Shown piece after piece: positions 1 to 12,268 of a stretch of DNA of 64,000 nucleotides. The translations under genes and the position numbers were made by a program. The notes under the pieces were generated by a model, which did not search any database, had not been told where the DNA came from, and saw only the letters and a program-made list of their open reading frames with translations. The stretch's first letter is position 1. Each line of letters begins with the position of its first letter. Source of the DNA: Glandiceps talaboti (taxonomy: Eukaryota > Hemichordata > Enteropneusta > Spengelidae); assembly GCF_964340395.1 (NCBI RefSeq), contig NC_135568.1, positions 1,645,001-1,709,000 on the forward strand, written 5' to 3'.

Positions 1-354
1 ACGGGTATAGTGATCGATGTTGCAGGCACATACTGTACTTTCTAAACAACAGTGATCTTGGTTGTATATGTCGAAGCGTTTCTCACATAAGCTATATACC
101 GGGTAGTGATGTAAAATGAAGAACCTAGCTATACTTTACCATAACCCCCGACATTAGATTCTTCCCAATGTCATAATAACATATAAACACATTAGAACGC
201 ACCCCTTTCTTTCGCCTTTTCTGTCAGTTGTTTAAATTTGTTATTTGCTTCCTTTTGTATAAATAAAATGTAAACTTATTAAGAACGAAATAAACATGTT
301 AGAAATGTACATAATATTAAAAATCTAAAGTCTAATATAATTCTGGTAACTTAC

Positions 355-545
355 CATTTCCATTCTTTGCCTTCCCTCAGAGTCAATGTTAACGTGGTTT
401 CACATACCAACCCCATTAAGGAAACCAACAGACACCAGTAGTAAGAGTCCCCTTCGACATCTACTACCCTCCAAATAGATAATATCCCGTGTATTGCGAA
501 GAAAGATCGAACCATACATGCCTTTACCTTGGTGATAACAGCCAT
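355..545 (-). CDS. TMEM26: TMEM26-like protein, first coding exon (partial)
   Basis: TMEM26 is a multi-pass membrane protein of poorly defined role. The exon reads from an ATG at 545-543 to a consensus donor (AATG|GTAAGT) at 355/354, ending in phase 2. The peptide has two hydrophobic stretches split by IWRVVDVEGDSYYW and ends ETTLTLTLREGKEWKW. This matches the family N-terminus as I know it: a helix, a WRV..V....YW motif, a second helix, then an ETALTLK-like turn and a G..YKW end. The frame stays open upstream of the chosen ATG but has no further Met. The remaining exons lie beyond the left edge, and positions 1-354 are intron with no visible coding. Family assignment rests on remembered motifs, so it is good but not proven. 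Confidence 0.8.
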
Positions 546-559
546 AGGCACAAAATACT

Positions 560-900
560 CAGTGATGTATAGTCTGAGCAGTAGAAATTGATAATCCGTC
601 GTCTTTTTATCAATCGTCTCGTCGAGTTCTGCACTCAGTGATCCATTCTGAGATTTTTTCCATCGTCAACCGACGGAAACAGTTGTCGTCAACATCGTCA
701 CTGCTTCATAATTAATCTGGCGAACGAACACTTGACGAACTTACTTCGAACGACAAGTCGGTGTTCTCAAGTTTCGTTAAAAATGTAAGAACTGATACAG
801 CAAAGATGTGTACTAATCCTTTCCCCGTTGCTACGTACGTCTACAGTACTCGTGAACTTTCACTGAATGAAAACGGTTCTACTACGTATACGTTGGCGCA
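560..900 (-). promoter_or_regulatory. CpG-rich promoter region upstream of the TMEM26-like gene
   Basis: CG dinucleotides are dense here compared with the AT-rich surroundings. The stretch lies directly upstream of a minus-strand first coding exon. No clear TATA box was seen. The promoter role is inferred from position and composition. Confidence 0.4.
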
Positions 901-2010
901 CTGTCTTGTGTTCTCCAGATTTGTTTTCTTAAGGTGACATCAGTTTCCTACTGTAGAGATCTCCATAATTATGCTTAGGCTACGTCAGTTCTATATGAAA
1001 ATCTATATTTTACAAATTCTATAGAAGATGGATAAACCTAAACATCATGATATCATTAATTGTCACTAGGAATTGCATACATATGTCTCATTTATTACAA
1101 TATACGGATTACATCAACCAGTCGCGTTGCCTTAGTAACAGATAAGAGTTGAAGCTTATGACAAATTTGATATACTCTAAGAGGTAGAGCCGTCCACTCA
1201 AATTACACAAACACATTCTGACTGTCCCGCCATCATTTCATGATCATATATAGTAATTTTAATGACAATTAAGTGTCTACGTCATTGAGTCAATGACGTT
1301 TGTTGACAACTTGAAATTGGCTATACTAGTATATTGTAATATTTTACATGGATATAGAAATATAGAGAGAACATCACAAATGTTATCTGCTCTCTGATTA
1401 TAATAAGTACATTTGATGATGTTTGTGTAGTGAATAATTCTAAGACAGCTAGCTAAAGTGTGTCAGTAGTCCATCCCATGTTAACGTTGTGTATTGCGCC
1501 CTCTAGAGTTGCGATCACGGTGGTTAGATGTCCTGAAGTAGAACATTGGATGACTGCCCAACGCGACGTCTACCAATAAAGAACTAATTATTCAGTTAAT
1601 GATTAACTCCCATAACTTTCTGTTTTAGTTATACGTGTTTCTTGTCAACAGATATCGGGGGGGGGGGGGTCAGTTACTCTCTTGGTGAATGGAGGGTCAT
1701 GCTGTGGGAGGGATGCACTCAAACTGTCAGGGAGATATGCTTTTGCTCTGACTAAATTTAAATAGCATGTTAGATCCTAAATAGAGATTCATGGTTTATA
1801 ATTGATCATATAGTAAGTGGAGATAAACACGTGTATTTATATAAGTACGACTGTTTGTTGCATTCCTATGTAATACAGATTTTGCATATGAATAATCTGA
1901 GTAAAAATTGTCAGCTATGAAAATCTTACATAAAACATTTAATATTCTTGTATTGTTATACATTATGTAGAGCATTCTATTACTGTCTCACTTCATATAA
2001 TCAACAACTT
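901..2010. other. intergenic, no gene seen
   Basis: AT-rich DNA without a convincing exon on either strand. A run of G lies at about 1658-1668. Nothing else recognisable. Confidence 0.4.
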
Positions 2011-2351
2011 AAAGGGGCACAAGTTGAGTTAATTTGGGTGTAGATTTGGCTGCATATTTAAAAGATACTCACAGTATTGTACTTACTGAAGCACACTTTA
2101 ACCATCACTCGCAATTGAATGAACTCAAACCTGGTATTAAAATATAACCTATCTGATCAGTGATGATTTATTTTTTCATACGTATCAAGAAATGTTATCC
2201 GTACTCTGCAATCAGCTGTCCTAACCATGCCAGAAGACAACCGTAATGTTATAGATAACATACATCAACATTAACATTATACTGGAATGTGGTTTTGTTT
2301 AAGTGTTTTCACTTGAGTAAAAAACTTATGAAGTCAGTTTGTGTCCCTTCA
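2011..2351. repeat. MITE-like element, AAGGGGCACAAG family, copy 1
   Basis: Begins AAGGGGCACAAGTTGAG and ends with the near inverse (CAGTTTGTGTCCCTT). The interior is shared with 16209-16576, including the blocks GAACTCAAACCTGGTATTA and ACATTAACATTATACT. No coding capacity, so probably a non-autonomous DNA transposon. Confidence 0.65.
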
Positions 2352-2643
2352 ATTAATGACAGACAAGTTAGTACACACATTCTATGAATTTCTCAATTCA
2401 TACAAGCAATAACTTAATTTATAACACACCAGTACACACATGCTACTCAAATTAGTTTCGTAAGTTTTATTTCAGTGATCAAAAAAACATCCAAAATATA
2501 CATCAAGAAAAAATTGCTCCTAATCAGAATTATTACATTATGTAAATGAGTTGTACAGAAAAAAAAGAGTCATTTGTTGCTAATAGTAAAGTCTTCACAC
2601 TTTGAACTGAGCTGTGAAATGTATATGATGCTAGGTTACTATG

Positions 2644-2887
2644 GCAATAGGGAACTTGCAATGTTGAATGTTGCATCATGGGAAATGTAATAAGTACTAA
2701 TCGATTGGTATTGTAAACAATGTTTTTACATTGTTTGTCACCACAAATAATCAATTCATAGTCGCCCTGACAATTGTGGGAGGTTTATTTTATCAGTAGC
2801 TCCAGATTAGGTATTACGATAACCACAGATAATCCCATTGTCCTTTGCGTTTGAGCATGCTCAGTCTGGATTGCAAGTTCCTTATTG
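2644..2887. repeat. MITE-like element, CAATAGGGAACTTGCA family, copy 1
   Basis: Terminal inverted repeats CAATAGGGAACTTGCA and TTGCAAGTTCCTTATTG bound about 240 bp of non-coding sequence. Two more copies lie at 22301-22518 and 32520-32766 and share the block TGAATGTTGCATCATGGGAA. Confidence 0.75.
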
Positions 2888-3091
2888 AGGTCTTGGGTTA
2901 CTAAGATAGTAACAAAGTCAAACTATTATTGTTACTTATTGATATGGTTTAATGACAGTATACTCACAGCAGGCTGGTTTTTCTGATGACTTCATTATCT
3001 TGGTGAATATTTTTGAGGACTTCCAGTTTTCATACTATCGTCATTATGTTTGCACAACACTTGTGTAGTTTACTTAGTTTGTGTTTATATT

Positions 3092-3505
3092 AGGCCAAAA
3101 ATAAAAAGAACTGTTTCTGGTCAGTGCACGCGTATCATTTAAATACCCCCTTGTCGGTCTTTTTTTTCATGTTTGTCCAACTCATGCAGTCTGCAGATCC
3201 GTGGGGAAACACAAAAATAACCCTCCCTACTTCAGTGAAGACAACTGCAGAGAAGTCTTGAACATGAACAAGCAAATGACATCTGCCCCACATACACACT
3301 TGCTCTAAAGTACTAAATAAAAAGAACAGTAACTGCCATAAATAGTAGATTGAGTGACTAGTTTGTTGATAACCCCCCCCCCCCCAAAAAAAAAACAAAA
3401 ACAAAAAACAAACAAACAACAACAACAACAACAACAACAAAATCGCGTCATCGCACCATTTTTAGACAAACTGTCCTCACCAGAAACAATTTTTTTTTTG
3501 GCCTT
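3092..3505. repeat. MITE-like element, GGCCAAAA family, copy 1
   Basis: Left end GGCCAAAAATAAAAAGAACT then GTTTCTGGTCAG; right end ACCAGAAACAAT, T-run, GGCC is its inverse. The interior is non-coding and carries a C-run, A-run and (AAC)n tract at 3370-3440. Further copies lie at 6289-6493 (internally deleted), 38272-38631 and 48690-49011, the last two inverted. Confidence 0.75.
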
Positions 3506-4339
3506 AGTATGCCGAAACTTTAACTGCCACTGTAGTTTCTTGATTATAGGGTAATTATTACATCTGCATAACAGAGGCACTGCTAATCCTCACGTGTGTA
3601 ATTTACCACATGCAACAACTGTTACAATAGTTTTAGTTTGCATCTATTTTTAATAGAAACGTGAGACTTTGGTTGCCATTGAAGTATCTGTCATTGTACA
3701 ATCACCTACATCACAATGTGACACATTACTGTGGTTTGAAATCATAATCATAATTTGACATTTCTAAATACATTATTGTAACTACAACTATGACTGAAAT
3801 TCACTATTAGGTTTGTAAAGTGAATGTGCATGTCATTTTCAATACAACTCACTAATACTTGAAAGAAAACTTCAAATATATCACTTTTAACTGTGATAAG
3901 TTTGACAATGATGTCCATTAAGTAACAATTTACACTGCTAAGCAAACGTTTTAGTCTGTGCTTGTACACAGTAATTGTTCCACCATCAATCTTATGACAT
4001 ATTAAAATCATACAAATTCACAATTCAAACATTAAAGTGCCAATCAATTGTCTACTGAATGAAATACTGTAAACCTGGACATTTTCACTACAGATTTATT
4101 TTGACTTATTTTGCTACACAAAAAAAAATGCAAAAATAAGTAGTGTGACTAAAATATCTTCTTGTACACATACATGTATATTAACATTAACATGAACATG
4201 AACAAAATGTACCAGTCTGGTAATTACCGTAGTAACAATTAGTCTTTGAGAACGAGCTAGAGATGATAAAATCACAAATTTTTTGGGTAGCAAAAATATC
4301 TAGGTTTAAAGTATTTAATGTGTACAGGGAGTCATAGGT
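3506..4339. other. intergenic, no gene seen
   Basis: AT-rich DNA. No exon, RNA gene or repeat family recognised on either strand. Confidence 0.35.
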
Positions 4340-4870
4340 GATAATTTGAAAACTTTGTAATCTAACAGGGACTGAACACTCCTTATACAACCAAATTATA
4401 TGACACAATCTTTATGTAATCCAGTAGAGACAGAGCACTTCTTTGTCATTATGTGACAAAACACTTGATATTCAAACAGGGAATGAAAATTCTTTCTTAC
4501 AATTCAATCAAATGCAGGGTAAAAATTCAGTCCAAATGCAGGCCAACCCAAAACTTGGTAATCTAACAGGGACTGAATTTCCTTGGTTGCAATGCAATCA
4601 AAATGCAGGCCAGCCAAAAACTTTGTAATCTAACAGGGTCTGAAATTCCTTTGTTGCAATGCAATCAAAACGCAGGCCAGCCAAAAACTTTGTAATCTAA
4701 CAGGGTCTGAAATTCCTTTGTTGCAATGCAATCAAAACATAGGCCAGCCAAAAACTTTGTAATCTAACAGGGTCTGAAATTCCTTTGTTGCAATGCAATC
4801 AAAACGTAGGCCAACCCAAAACTGGAAACTGCATGGGTTTGAAAACTTCTGTGTTACAATTCAATCAATG
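4340..4870. repeat. minisatellite, about 67-bp unit
   Basis: Units carry AACTTTGTAATCTAACAGGG followed by TCTGAAATTCC and AATGCAATCAAAACG. Three central units are nearly identical; the outer ones are degenerate. Not coding. Confidence 0.8.
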
Positions 4871-5418
4871 TAATTGACAACCAGATATTTTTGAAATTGA
4901 CTAATGGAATGTCTGCTATCCAGTAACATTGCATCTAAGTAATGTTGGTGAAAATCATAATTATTAAATTGTTTCATTCACTGTTTCAGTATATATGATG
5001 GCAAACATTGATATCTTTAGTTACTCTCTGGATTGCTGTCCAAATCACATTTCACAACTAACGAAACCAGATCAAGAATAACATAACCAAACTTACATGT
5101 TTCATTAAGAATGTGACATTATTTTTAAATACTACTGGAATAGAGTAAAACAATAAATTGTGTATCCATACTTCAAAAACAATGATGCAAATAAATAAAA
5201 TAAACATCTTTTAAATAAATAGAACTTTTAACACACTTTTGATAACACAGGATATAAATACTAAAGGGGTTGTGGGTAACACATAGTATTTGGTCACTAA
5301 TTAGTATCACAAATACTGTGACATTGTGAGTAAAGCTACTTTGTACCAAAAACATGAATATCGGTAACATGGTATCCGGTGTATTAAGACAAGCTAAAAC
5401 TTGACATCTTAAAGAATA

Positions 5419-5463
<45 letters not shown>

Positions 5464-6288
5464 GGGATAGAATGTCTTCAATGACAGAGACTGTAGCCCA
5501 GGTCTTATTTAGCTGTAGTCAGTGGACAGGTCAGTGCTACATATTACATACTAAAGCTCATTAAGAACAAGACTAGTCCTATACACATTAACATCATTTC
5601 CACTGTATAGTAAAATGGATTTTTCTAGCACAGAATTCTATTTTTACCACCAACAGCAATAATTTATGCTATTGGAGTGTTGATCGATATAAACATGATA
5701 CGTTATCACATCCTCACAACACTTACGTTTAAACTGGAGGTTGAGTTTGAGTTTGTAGTTAACTGAATGAAGTAACCAATTACAACTGCCTGTCTGTGTA
5801 TGATTGTTTACTACTGATATAAACTATTCATCCCTTCACCAGCGGGAGATTTAGCTTGACTTTTGATAGAATTTGTCCATTTGACTAGACGTTGGGAAGA
5901 GAACGACTACATGTATAGTAACTAGACTATACACTAAGAACAGAATCTAAGTCAACATAGTGAGCTTGAAGTCTTTACAGTGTGTTCAAAGAGGTCTAGT
6001 AGAAATTATGGGTAATCAATAAAGTATGTCATAATGTCATCTTGTCTTTACATCTAAAATAAGAAGTGTTCACCAGGAGACTACATAATATATACATTTT
6101 ATGTTCAAAGTTGATCACTGTGGTAAAATGAGGTTGTTGTTTTAGTTGCAAGATAAGTCTAAGAGCATCTTTACAGTTTAACACAACAGGATTGTGATTG
6201 AGGAGAAGGTACTGTTTACATCAATTCAGCTTTTTAGACTCCAATCCTATCTTTGGCAGAACAAATACCATTATTTATATATGTATAT
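4871..6288. other. intergenic with a CA microsatellite
   Basis: AT-rich, with a (CA)n tract at about 5425-5462. No gene seen. Confidence 0.4.
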
Positions 6289-6493
6289 GACCAAAAAACA
6301 AGAATAATTGTTTCTGGTCAGGACACACATAACTTAAATACCCCCACGTCGGTCTTTATTTTTTCATGTTTGTCCAGCCCATGCAGTCTGCAGATCTGGG
6401 GGAGCAACACAAATATAACCCTCCCTACTTCAGTGAGGACAACTGCAGAGCCAATCATGAGAACTGCCCCACATACACACTTTTTTTGGCCTA
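6289..6493. repeat. MITE-like element, GGCCAAAA family, copy 2, internally deleted
   Basis: Same left part as 3092-3505 (TTGTTTCTGGTCAGGACAC, then CTCCCTACTTCAGTGA). It jumps from CATACACAC straight to the terminal T-run and GGCC, so the right half is missing. Confidence 0.7.
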
Positions 6494-6918
6494 TTAAAAC
6501 AACATGGTTAACTTGTAAAATGATCAACTTTTGAACAGAAATATATGTTACATATATTCTTCTGGCAAACGCTTCCTGTTTTCACTGTTACAGTAATATG
6601 TTAATTCCTGATAAGACCTCTATCAGTGACTAGACATAATGCAACATGGTTTAGTAGTTACAATCTTATTAGAATATTTCAGTATTAAAGACAACCACTA
6701 AACAATCCTAAAGCTCCAGACTTTGCCTTTTTGACTTGTCGTTAACATAAAATGGGTGTGGGTTTGTATTCTCCACACCATGAATAATGACAAGTGTTCT
6801 TTGTTGGCTTATAGTTTGAACATGTACAGTGAGAATAAATTAAAACATATTGGAAACTTATTGCAAACAATTGTGAAAGTGGGACACTGTGCATACACAT
6901 CACCACACACAAAAACAT

Positions 6919-6982
<64 letters not shown>

Positions 6983-8617
6983 TAATCTGCATAAAATGTT
7001 TGAATTTTACAAAAATATACAGTATCACCTTTAGTAAGTATATATGTTTGGTAAACTGTATAAAAAAAGCCAGTGGCTGGAAAAAGGTTGAGTTGCACGT
7101 AATCTTACATAAGGCAATGTTAACAATCGATACACTGTCTGTTGGTTTGTTTTGTGAGTCTCTAGTTATAACAATAACTACATTGTACATTGTATTTAAC
7201 TAATGATGTAGTCTATGTACAGTTAACTGACTGGAGGGTCTTGTCATCAAAATGGTGCCAATTGTGTTGCAGTACAATTGCATGCTTTTGGTACGGATTC
7301 ACGCATTGACAAAAAAACTTAACAAAGATATCTGAAACAACTTGGTTCAGTATGAAACTCTGACAGGGACATATTTTCTCCTATGATATATTCACCGTAA
7401 TGTATTGTAAACATCTTGCCTCTAATCCCTACTTTGTAACATTTCTTTCCACATGAAATAAACTTTAAATCTGTATATCCATCTGTATTTCTGTCTGTGT
7501 GGAGGTTTTCTATAATAAAGATTAACATTAATTGCAAACTATATTTATTATACCACTATTGACGTAACTGTTTTACCTATGTAATGAAAATATTGATAAA
7601 ACAACATGTGTATGAGTTATCCACTGCTACGCTTGAAATCATTACTAGTTTCATTTGCAACTCCTGTCAAATTTACTATTGTTAACAACTTTTAGGAGTT
7701 TAGGTTTCATTTATTGATTGATTTCTAAGATCCACCATTGCATATCTGTGGTGGAGGTGTCATACTTGATATTTTGGTGTATACAAGATATACCCATGTA
7801 TAATAAACCTACAAATTTACAATACTGTTTGCGTGTCTACTACCCTGTAGATTATTGTTGGGGTGTTATTTTTGCTTGCTTATCTAGTGGAACAGCTGTT
7901 AAATCATAGAGAATATGGTATAAGTTTACTAACCAATATCTAGCAATCTGTACACCCATCATGCCAACTGTTATAACAGTTAAACATTACAACTTTTATA
8001 ATTACAATGGTTGTTATACTAAAAGACTGGTAAGTTTTGTACTAATGTTTATATTGCACACTGAATTTGCATTGTACTAAAAATGATCAAAATGTCAGTT
8101 GGGGTGTGTAACACAAACCATAAATATATTTTCTACACCATTGCCTGCATTAGTTGTAACGGCTTGCACATAGGTGTCATGCAAAGTATGATTTTGTTGT
8201 CATGGCGATTATTGTACAAAAAAGACAGCACATTCTAGTGTGCTAATAATATTTCTCCATCAGGGCTTTCAAATCATGGTGAACCTACTTCCAACATAAA
8301 AATCAATATTAATATTCTGCAATAATGTCATATTTTAAGATATCAGAATAGATTTGCTGCTCTGAGAGAATAAGTGCCAATGGAAACTGTATTGTATTCA
8401 GAACATGAGGCATTTCAATAAAAAAATGTCAATATCTCAATTATTATTTTGTGAGAATGAATATATTGTATACATTTACATATGTACTTGTGTAGAAATC
8501 TTGGACTGTTCTAACATCTACAACAGTTCACATAACAGTAATACTGTAAAAAAAAAAAAAGATCCGATATTTGGAGCATTATCTAACACTAAGAAATGGT
8601 TACATATACTACTATGC
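6494..8617. other. intergenic with an AAC microsatellite
   Basis: Contains (AAC)n at about 6919-6981. Long homopolymeric frames over it are artefacts of the repeat. No gene seen. Confidence 0.4.
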
Positions 8618-8975
8618 AATGTATTGGTGACACAGTAACAAAATGCAATGTATTGGTAACAGTGTAACAAAATGCAATGTATTGGTAACACTAACAAAAT
8701 GCAATGTATTGGTAACACTAACAAAATGCAATGTATTGGTAACACTAACAAAATGCAATGTATTGCAACACTGTAACAAACTGCTATGTATTGGTAACAC
8801 TAACAAAATGCAATTTAAACTAACAAAGAGCAATGTATTGGTGACATGGTAACATAATCAAGTGTATTGGTAACACTTACAATATGCAACCAGGTATTCA
8901 CAATCTAATTATTTGATCTATGCATGTATTGTAACACTGTAACAATGTACAATGTATTGGTAACACTTACAAAAT
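8618..8975. repeat. minisatellite, 27-bp unit
   Basis: Unit AATGCAATGTATTGGTAACA plus CTAACAA, well kept at 8640-8790 and degenerating on both sides. 27 is a multiple of 3, so frames stay open across it, but there is no start context or splice signal to suggest coding. Confidence 0.8.
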
Positions 8976-9975
8976 TTACTCTCAGTGTAAACACTAACAA
9001 AAACTTATCTAGCACTACATATCAATAAACAAACTAGTAAATAATTCACTATATATAAATATTACTGTATTACTTATTGTATAAATAATATAACTAACAT
9101 AAATAATAATATTAATTTATAAACTAATAAATAGCTCTAAAGGCAGTTATGGCTTTTAATGAACAAAACAAGGGAAAAAAAGAAGAAGAAGAAAAACAAA
9201 TTCTCAAGAATTTCTTCAGGTGACTTTCCTGTACTTTTATAATGAGATGGGGGGGGGGGGGGATACTTGTGAATTCAAGATTGAAGTTTAACTTTCACTG
9301 CTGAAAACTTTACACATGCTAATTGGGTTTACATTGGGATGCCATTTGAGTAGAGGGGTAGGGTGGCTGTCATCCTAGTATATATAATAGTTGTATTACT
9401 GAATGATGACAAACCGATTAGTAAGAGTTAAACTTCACTTGTATCTTGACATATACATGTATGTACTCTCACTCTTTTCCTATGGCTATGTTGATACTCT
9501 ACAGCATGGGATGTAGAGTGAAGGATGTACTCAGGAAAATAGAGATGTTTGGCACTCAAGAGAAAACAAACAATGTCCTTTTTCAGATGGCACATGGATA
9601 ATGAGCATCCAATGTCAGAAAGATAAAAAAAATGTATGGATCTTTGGTATGGACCTCTTTTCAGACAAAGCAACATGAAAATGCCTTCTTTCATTCAGAT
9701 ATTGCATGTCTTTTTACATGTTTTTGATAGAAATGATTCAAATAATGGTAATTTCACCACACAACATACAATGTACCTCATTGAAGCACATATACTGCCA
9801 ATTCACTACAATATGTAATGCAAATTTATAGTACACGTAATCTTACATGTCAACCCATCTTAACTTTACTGCACTACTTTTAGACAATGCTCTCATAAGG
9901 ATAATTAAACAAAAGTTAATAAAGTCCCTTTTTCAGTTTGTTTTGTTATGGTTTGATACTATCAGTTAGCATCAT

Positions 9976-12225
9976 TCATGGCTCATACTGCCATGGCTTA
10001 GCAATATAACCTTTGTAGGCAACACATTGCAGACCAGACGTGACTCCTTTAGACAAAGGTGTGCTTATCTCAATTTGATCATCCCAGGTATTAGTGTATG
10101 GGTCATATCTATCTATTAATAGATGCCTGCCTCTTCTGGCTTGGGCATCACTGATGACAAACACTGTGTCATCTTGCATAGCTAGACCAACAGGATTCAC
10201 TGGTTCAAACTTGGCAGGATGTTGAAGTCTTGGGGAGACTAATGGTGGGTGCCGAACCAGTAGACCTCCTCGACGTGGTGGAAAGTTCTCAGCGTTGAAT
10301 GTTTGAAAGGCATGGTATGTCAACTGTAGACCTTCACCATCATACAAACCCCAGCAGAGGATGGAGTTACCCATAGTTAGTAGGCTTTCTATGTACCTCA
10401 TATTCATCAGGCCAACACCAGCTGGCATAACACCCCATAGACCGGTGAAACTGTGGTATACGCACAGTGTACGAATCACTTTGGAGTGACTTGCAGCATC
10501 CATTGCAAAAAGTCTATCCTTGTAGACAGTTACAACAGGTTTAGTGAGAACAGAGGGCAGAGGATCAACTTCTATCCATTGGTCTGTCCCAGTATCGTAC
10601 TTCTCAACGGTTGTCACTGGATGTGCCACATCTAAGGACCCTATCTGACCACCAATGGCAAATATGAAGTCATCCATAACACCAACGGCAATATCATACC
10701 TTGCAACATTGAGATTAGCACATTGACTCCACGTATTCTCTACAATGCTGTATTTCCACATTGACTGACAACACATACTATGATTTGTGTCCCAGCCTCC
10801 AATCACAAAAATATCAGTGTCCTTACAGACTACTGTGAATCGGGATAAACCTGAAGGCAAACTTCCAGCTTTGGTATTGACTGTATGTACGCGATGATCT
10901 GTTAATCCAAGAAACGCACACTGAGGTTCAATACTGCTGTTTGGTGCACGTGCCAGTACAAATATCAAATCCTGGTTCATTGAATTTCTAGGATGACATT
11001 TTTCATTGAATGCATCATGTTTTGATGACAGTAGCTGTTTTGTTTGAATAGCCTTTTCAATCATCTCCTTGCACGTTGCTGATTTCATGATATACGACCC
11101 GTCGTCAATTATACCAAGAAGGAACTTATCATGGAGTAGCGGAAAACGCACACAATCCATGACCTCATCCAAGTAACTTGAACGTGTGTCCGGGTCATAT
11201 TTCAACCAATTTGTAGCTGCCAAGAACACTAGCTCCTCTGCCAATATATTTAATCTATCATCTGAAAGAATCTGAGTGACTACAGGTAATGGTAAGTTGA
11301 GGAAACCTTCATCATCGATCAACTTAGCAAACTGCTTGAAGATGAATTTCAGAGTATAATCTCTGAGAACATCGCTAAACACATTTGAGATTTCCAATAA
11401 TCTGAAACAATTATCAGTATTTGCGATGGTTTTGATGCTGTTGATTGTTGCCGGTGGAAACAACACTTGAAAGTAAGCAGCACCTGTTAGAATATCGATG
11501 ATACCTTCATTTTCGATATCAAACTTTGATGAGTACATAAAGGTTAGTAGGTCTTCAATGATGTTCCCTGGCTCCACTAGATTGATTTTCTTTACTTTCC
11601 TTTCTGTGAAGTCATGACTGAACATTGCTTTGAAGTAATCACTACAAGCAGCTAGTATGAGACTATGGCAAGAAAACTCATCACCTTCACACACTAATGT
11701 AACATCTGTGAACTGAGAATGGCTTCTAAGACTCTGGAATTCAGTTAGTACATGAACACCATGCATTGGTTGACAAATCACACCTCTATCATTGGCAAGT
11801 ACATGACCATGTACCTCTTCCATTTCTTGTCTCATTTCCATATATCTTGCACATTCAGTCGTCAAGAATTCATGGTTCATCATAGAGGCTGCCTCTAGCA
11901 TTGGCTTTACATTGTCTTTGCAAAGCACAAGTTTCCCTGTGTAACAAAAATTGATAATATCTTCGACCACAGTGGATGGTATATCATCAAGCTCTAAGGA
12001 AATGTTCTGACTTCCTTGCTTCTTGTTAATGGAAGTCTTATTTCTAGAAAGCTTTCCAAGATCGATTCCACAAATTCTGAGTAAAATCTTGTGGCAGTGG
12101 AATTGAGTATTTCCAGTATGTACTGTAAGATCAGTCAGGACCCGATCTTGACTCAATCTTTCCATAGATGACAATACTTGACTAGCATGTTGAACCAGTT
12201 GATCACTTTGTTCTGATATCTCCAT
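9976..12225 (-). CDS. Tandem-BTB BACK kelch protein
   Basis: An intact 749-residue protein in one coding exon. BTB-kelch proteins usually act as substrate adaptors for cullin-3 ubiquitin ligases or as actin or membrane scaffolds: BTB dimerises and binds CUL3, BACK extends that contact, and the kelch propeller binds the client. Here a BTB-like domain at about 30-130 (DLTVHTG..FHCHKILL, then FCYTGKL) is followed by a second, more canonical BTB at about 166-268 (FTDVTLVCEG..F.CHSLILAA.SDYFKAMF). BACK follows at about 270-380 and kelch repeats at about 418-745 (IFVIGGWD, FIFAIGG, VEKYD....W). The usual family has one BTB. The ATG is supported by an in-frame stop upstream and by an acceptor (TTTTCTCTACAG) at 12269-12270, so at least one noncoding 5' exon exists. 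I do not assign an orthologue. Confidence 0.9.
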   Translation of the reverse strand: MEISEQSDQLVQHASQVLSSMERLSQDRVLTDLTVHTGNTQFHCHKILLRICGIDLGKLSRNKTSINKKQGSQNISLELDDIPSTVVEDIINFCYTGKLVLCKDNVKPMLEAASMMNHEFLTTECARYMEMRQEMEEVHGHVLANDRGVICQPMHGVHVLTEFQSLRSHSQFTDVTLVCEGDEFSCHSLILAACSDYFKAMFSHDFTERKVKKINLVEPGNIIEDLLTFMYSSKFDIENEGIIDILTGAAYFQVLFPPATINSIKTIANTDNCFRLLEISNVFSDVLRDYTLKFIFKQFAKLIDDEGFLNLPLPVVTQILSDDRLNILAEELVFLAATNWLKYDPDTRSSYLDEVMDCVRFPLLHDKFLLGIIDDGSYIMKSATCKEMIEKAIQTKQLLSSKHDAFNEKCHPRNSMNQDLIFVLARAPNSSIEPQCAFLGLTDHRVHTVNTKAGSLPSGLSRFTVVCKDTDIFVIGGWDTNHSMCCQSMWKYSIVENTWSQCANLNVARYDIAVGVMDDFIFAIGGQIGSLDVAHPVTTVEKYDTGTDQWIEVDPLPSVLTKPVVTVYKDRLFAMDAASHSKVIRTLCVYHSFTGLWGVMPAGVGLMNMRYIESLLTMGNSILCWGLYDGEGLQLTYHAFQTFNAENFPPRRGGLLVRHPPLVSPRLQHPAKFEPVNPVGLAMQDDTVFVISDAQARRGRHLLIDRYDPYTNTWDDQIEISTPLSKGVTSGLQCVAYKGYIAKPWQYEP

Positions 12226-12268
12226 TTTGAGTTGATATGATTAAAGCTTAGTTTTTGACTTACACAAT
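12226..12268 (-). other. 5' UTR part of the kelch exon
   Basis: Runs from the polypyrimidine tract and CTACAG acceptor to the ATG. The upstream exon was not located; the minus-strand exon candidate at 19434-19630 is one possibility. Confidence 0.6.

Noticed and set aside
351-551. Starting the TMEM26-like exon at 551
   Set aside because: Position 551 is GTG; the first ATG in frame is at 545.
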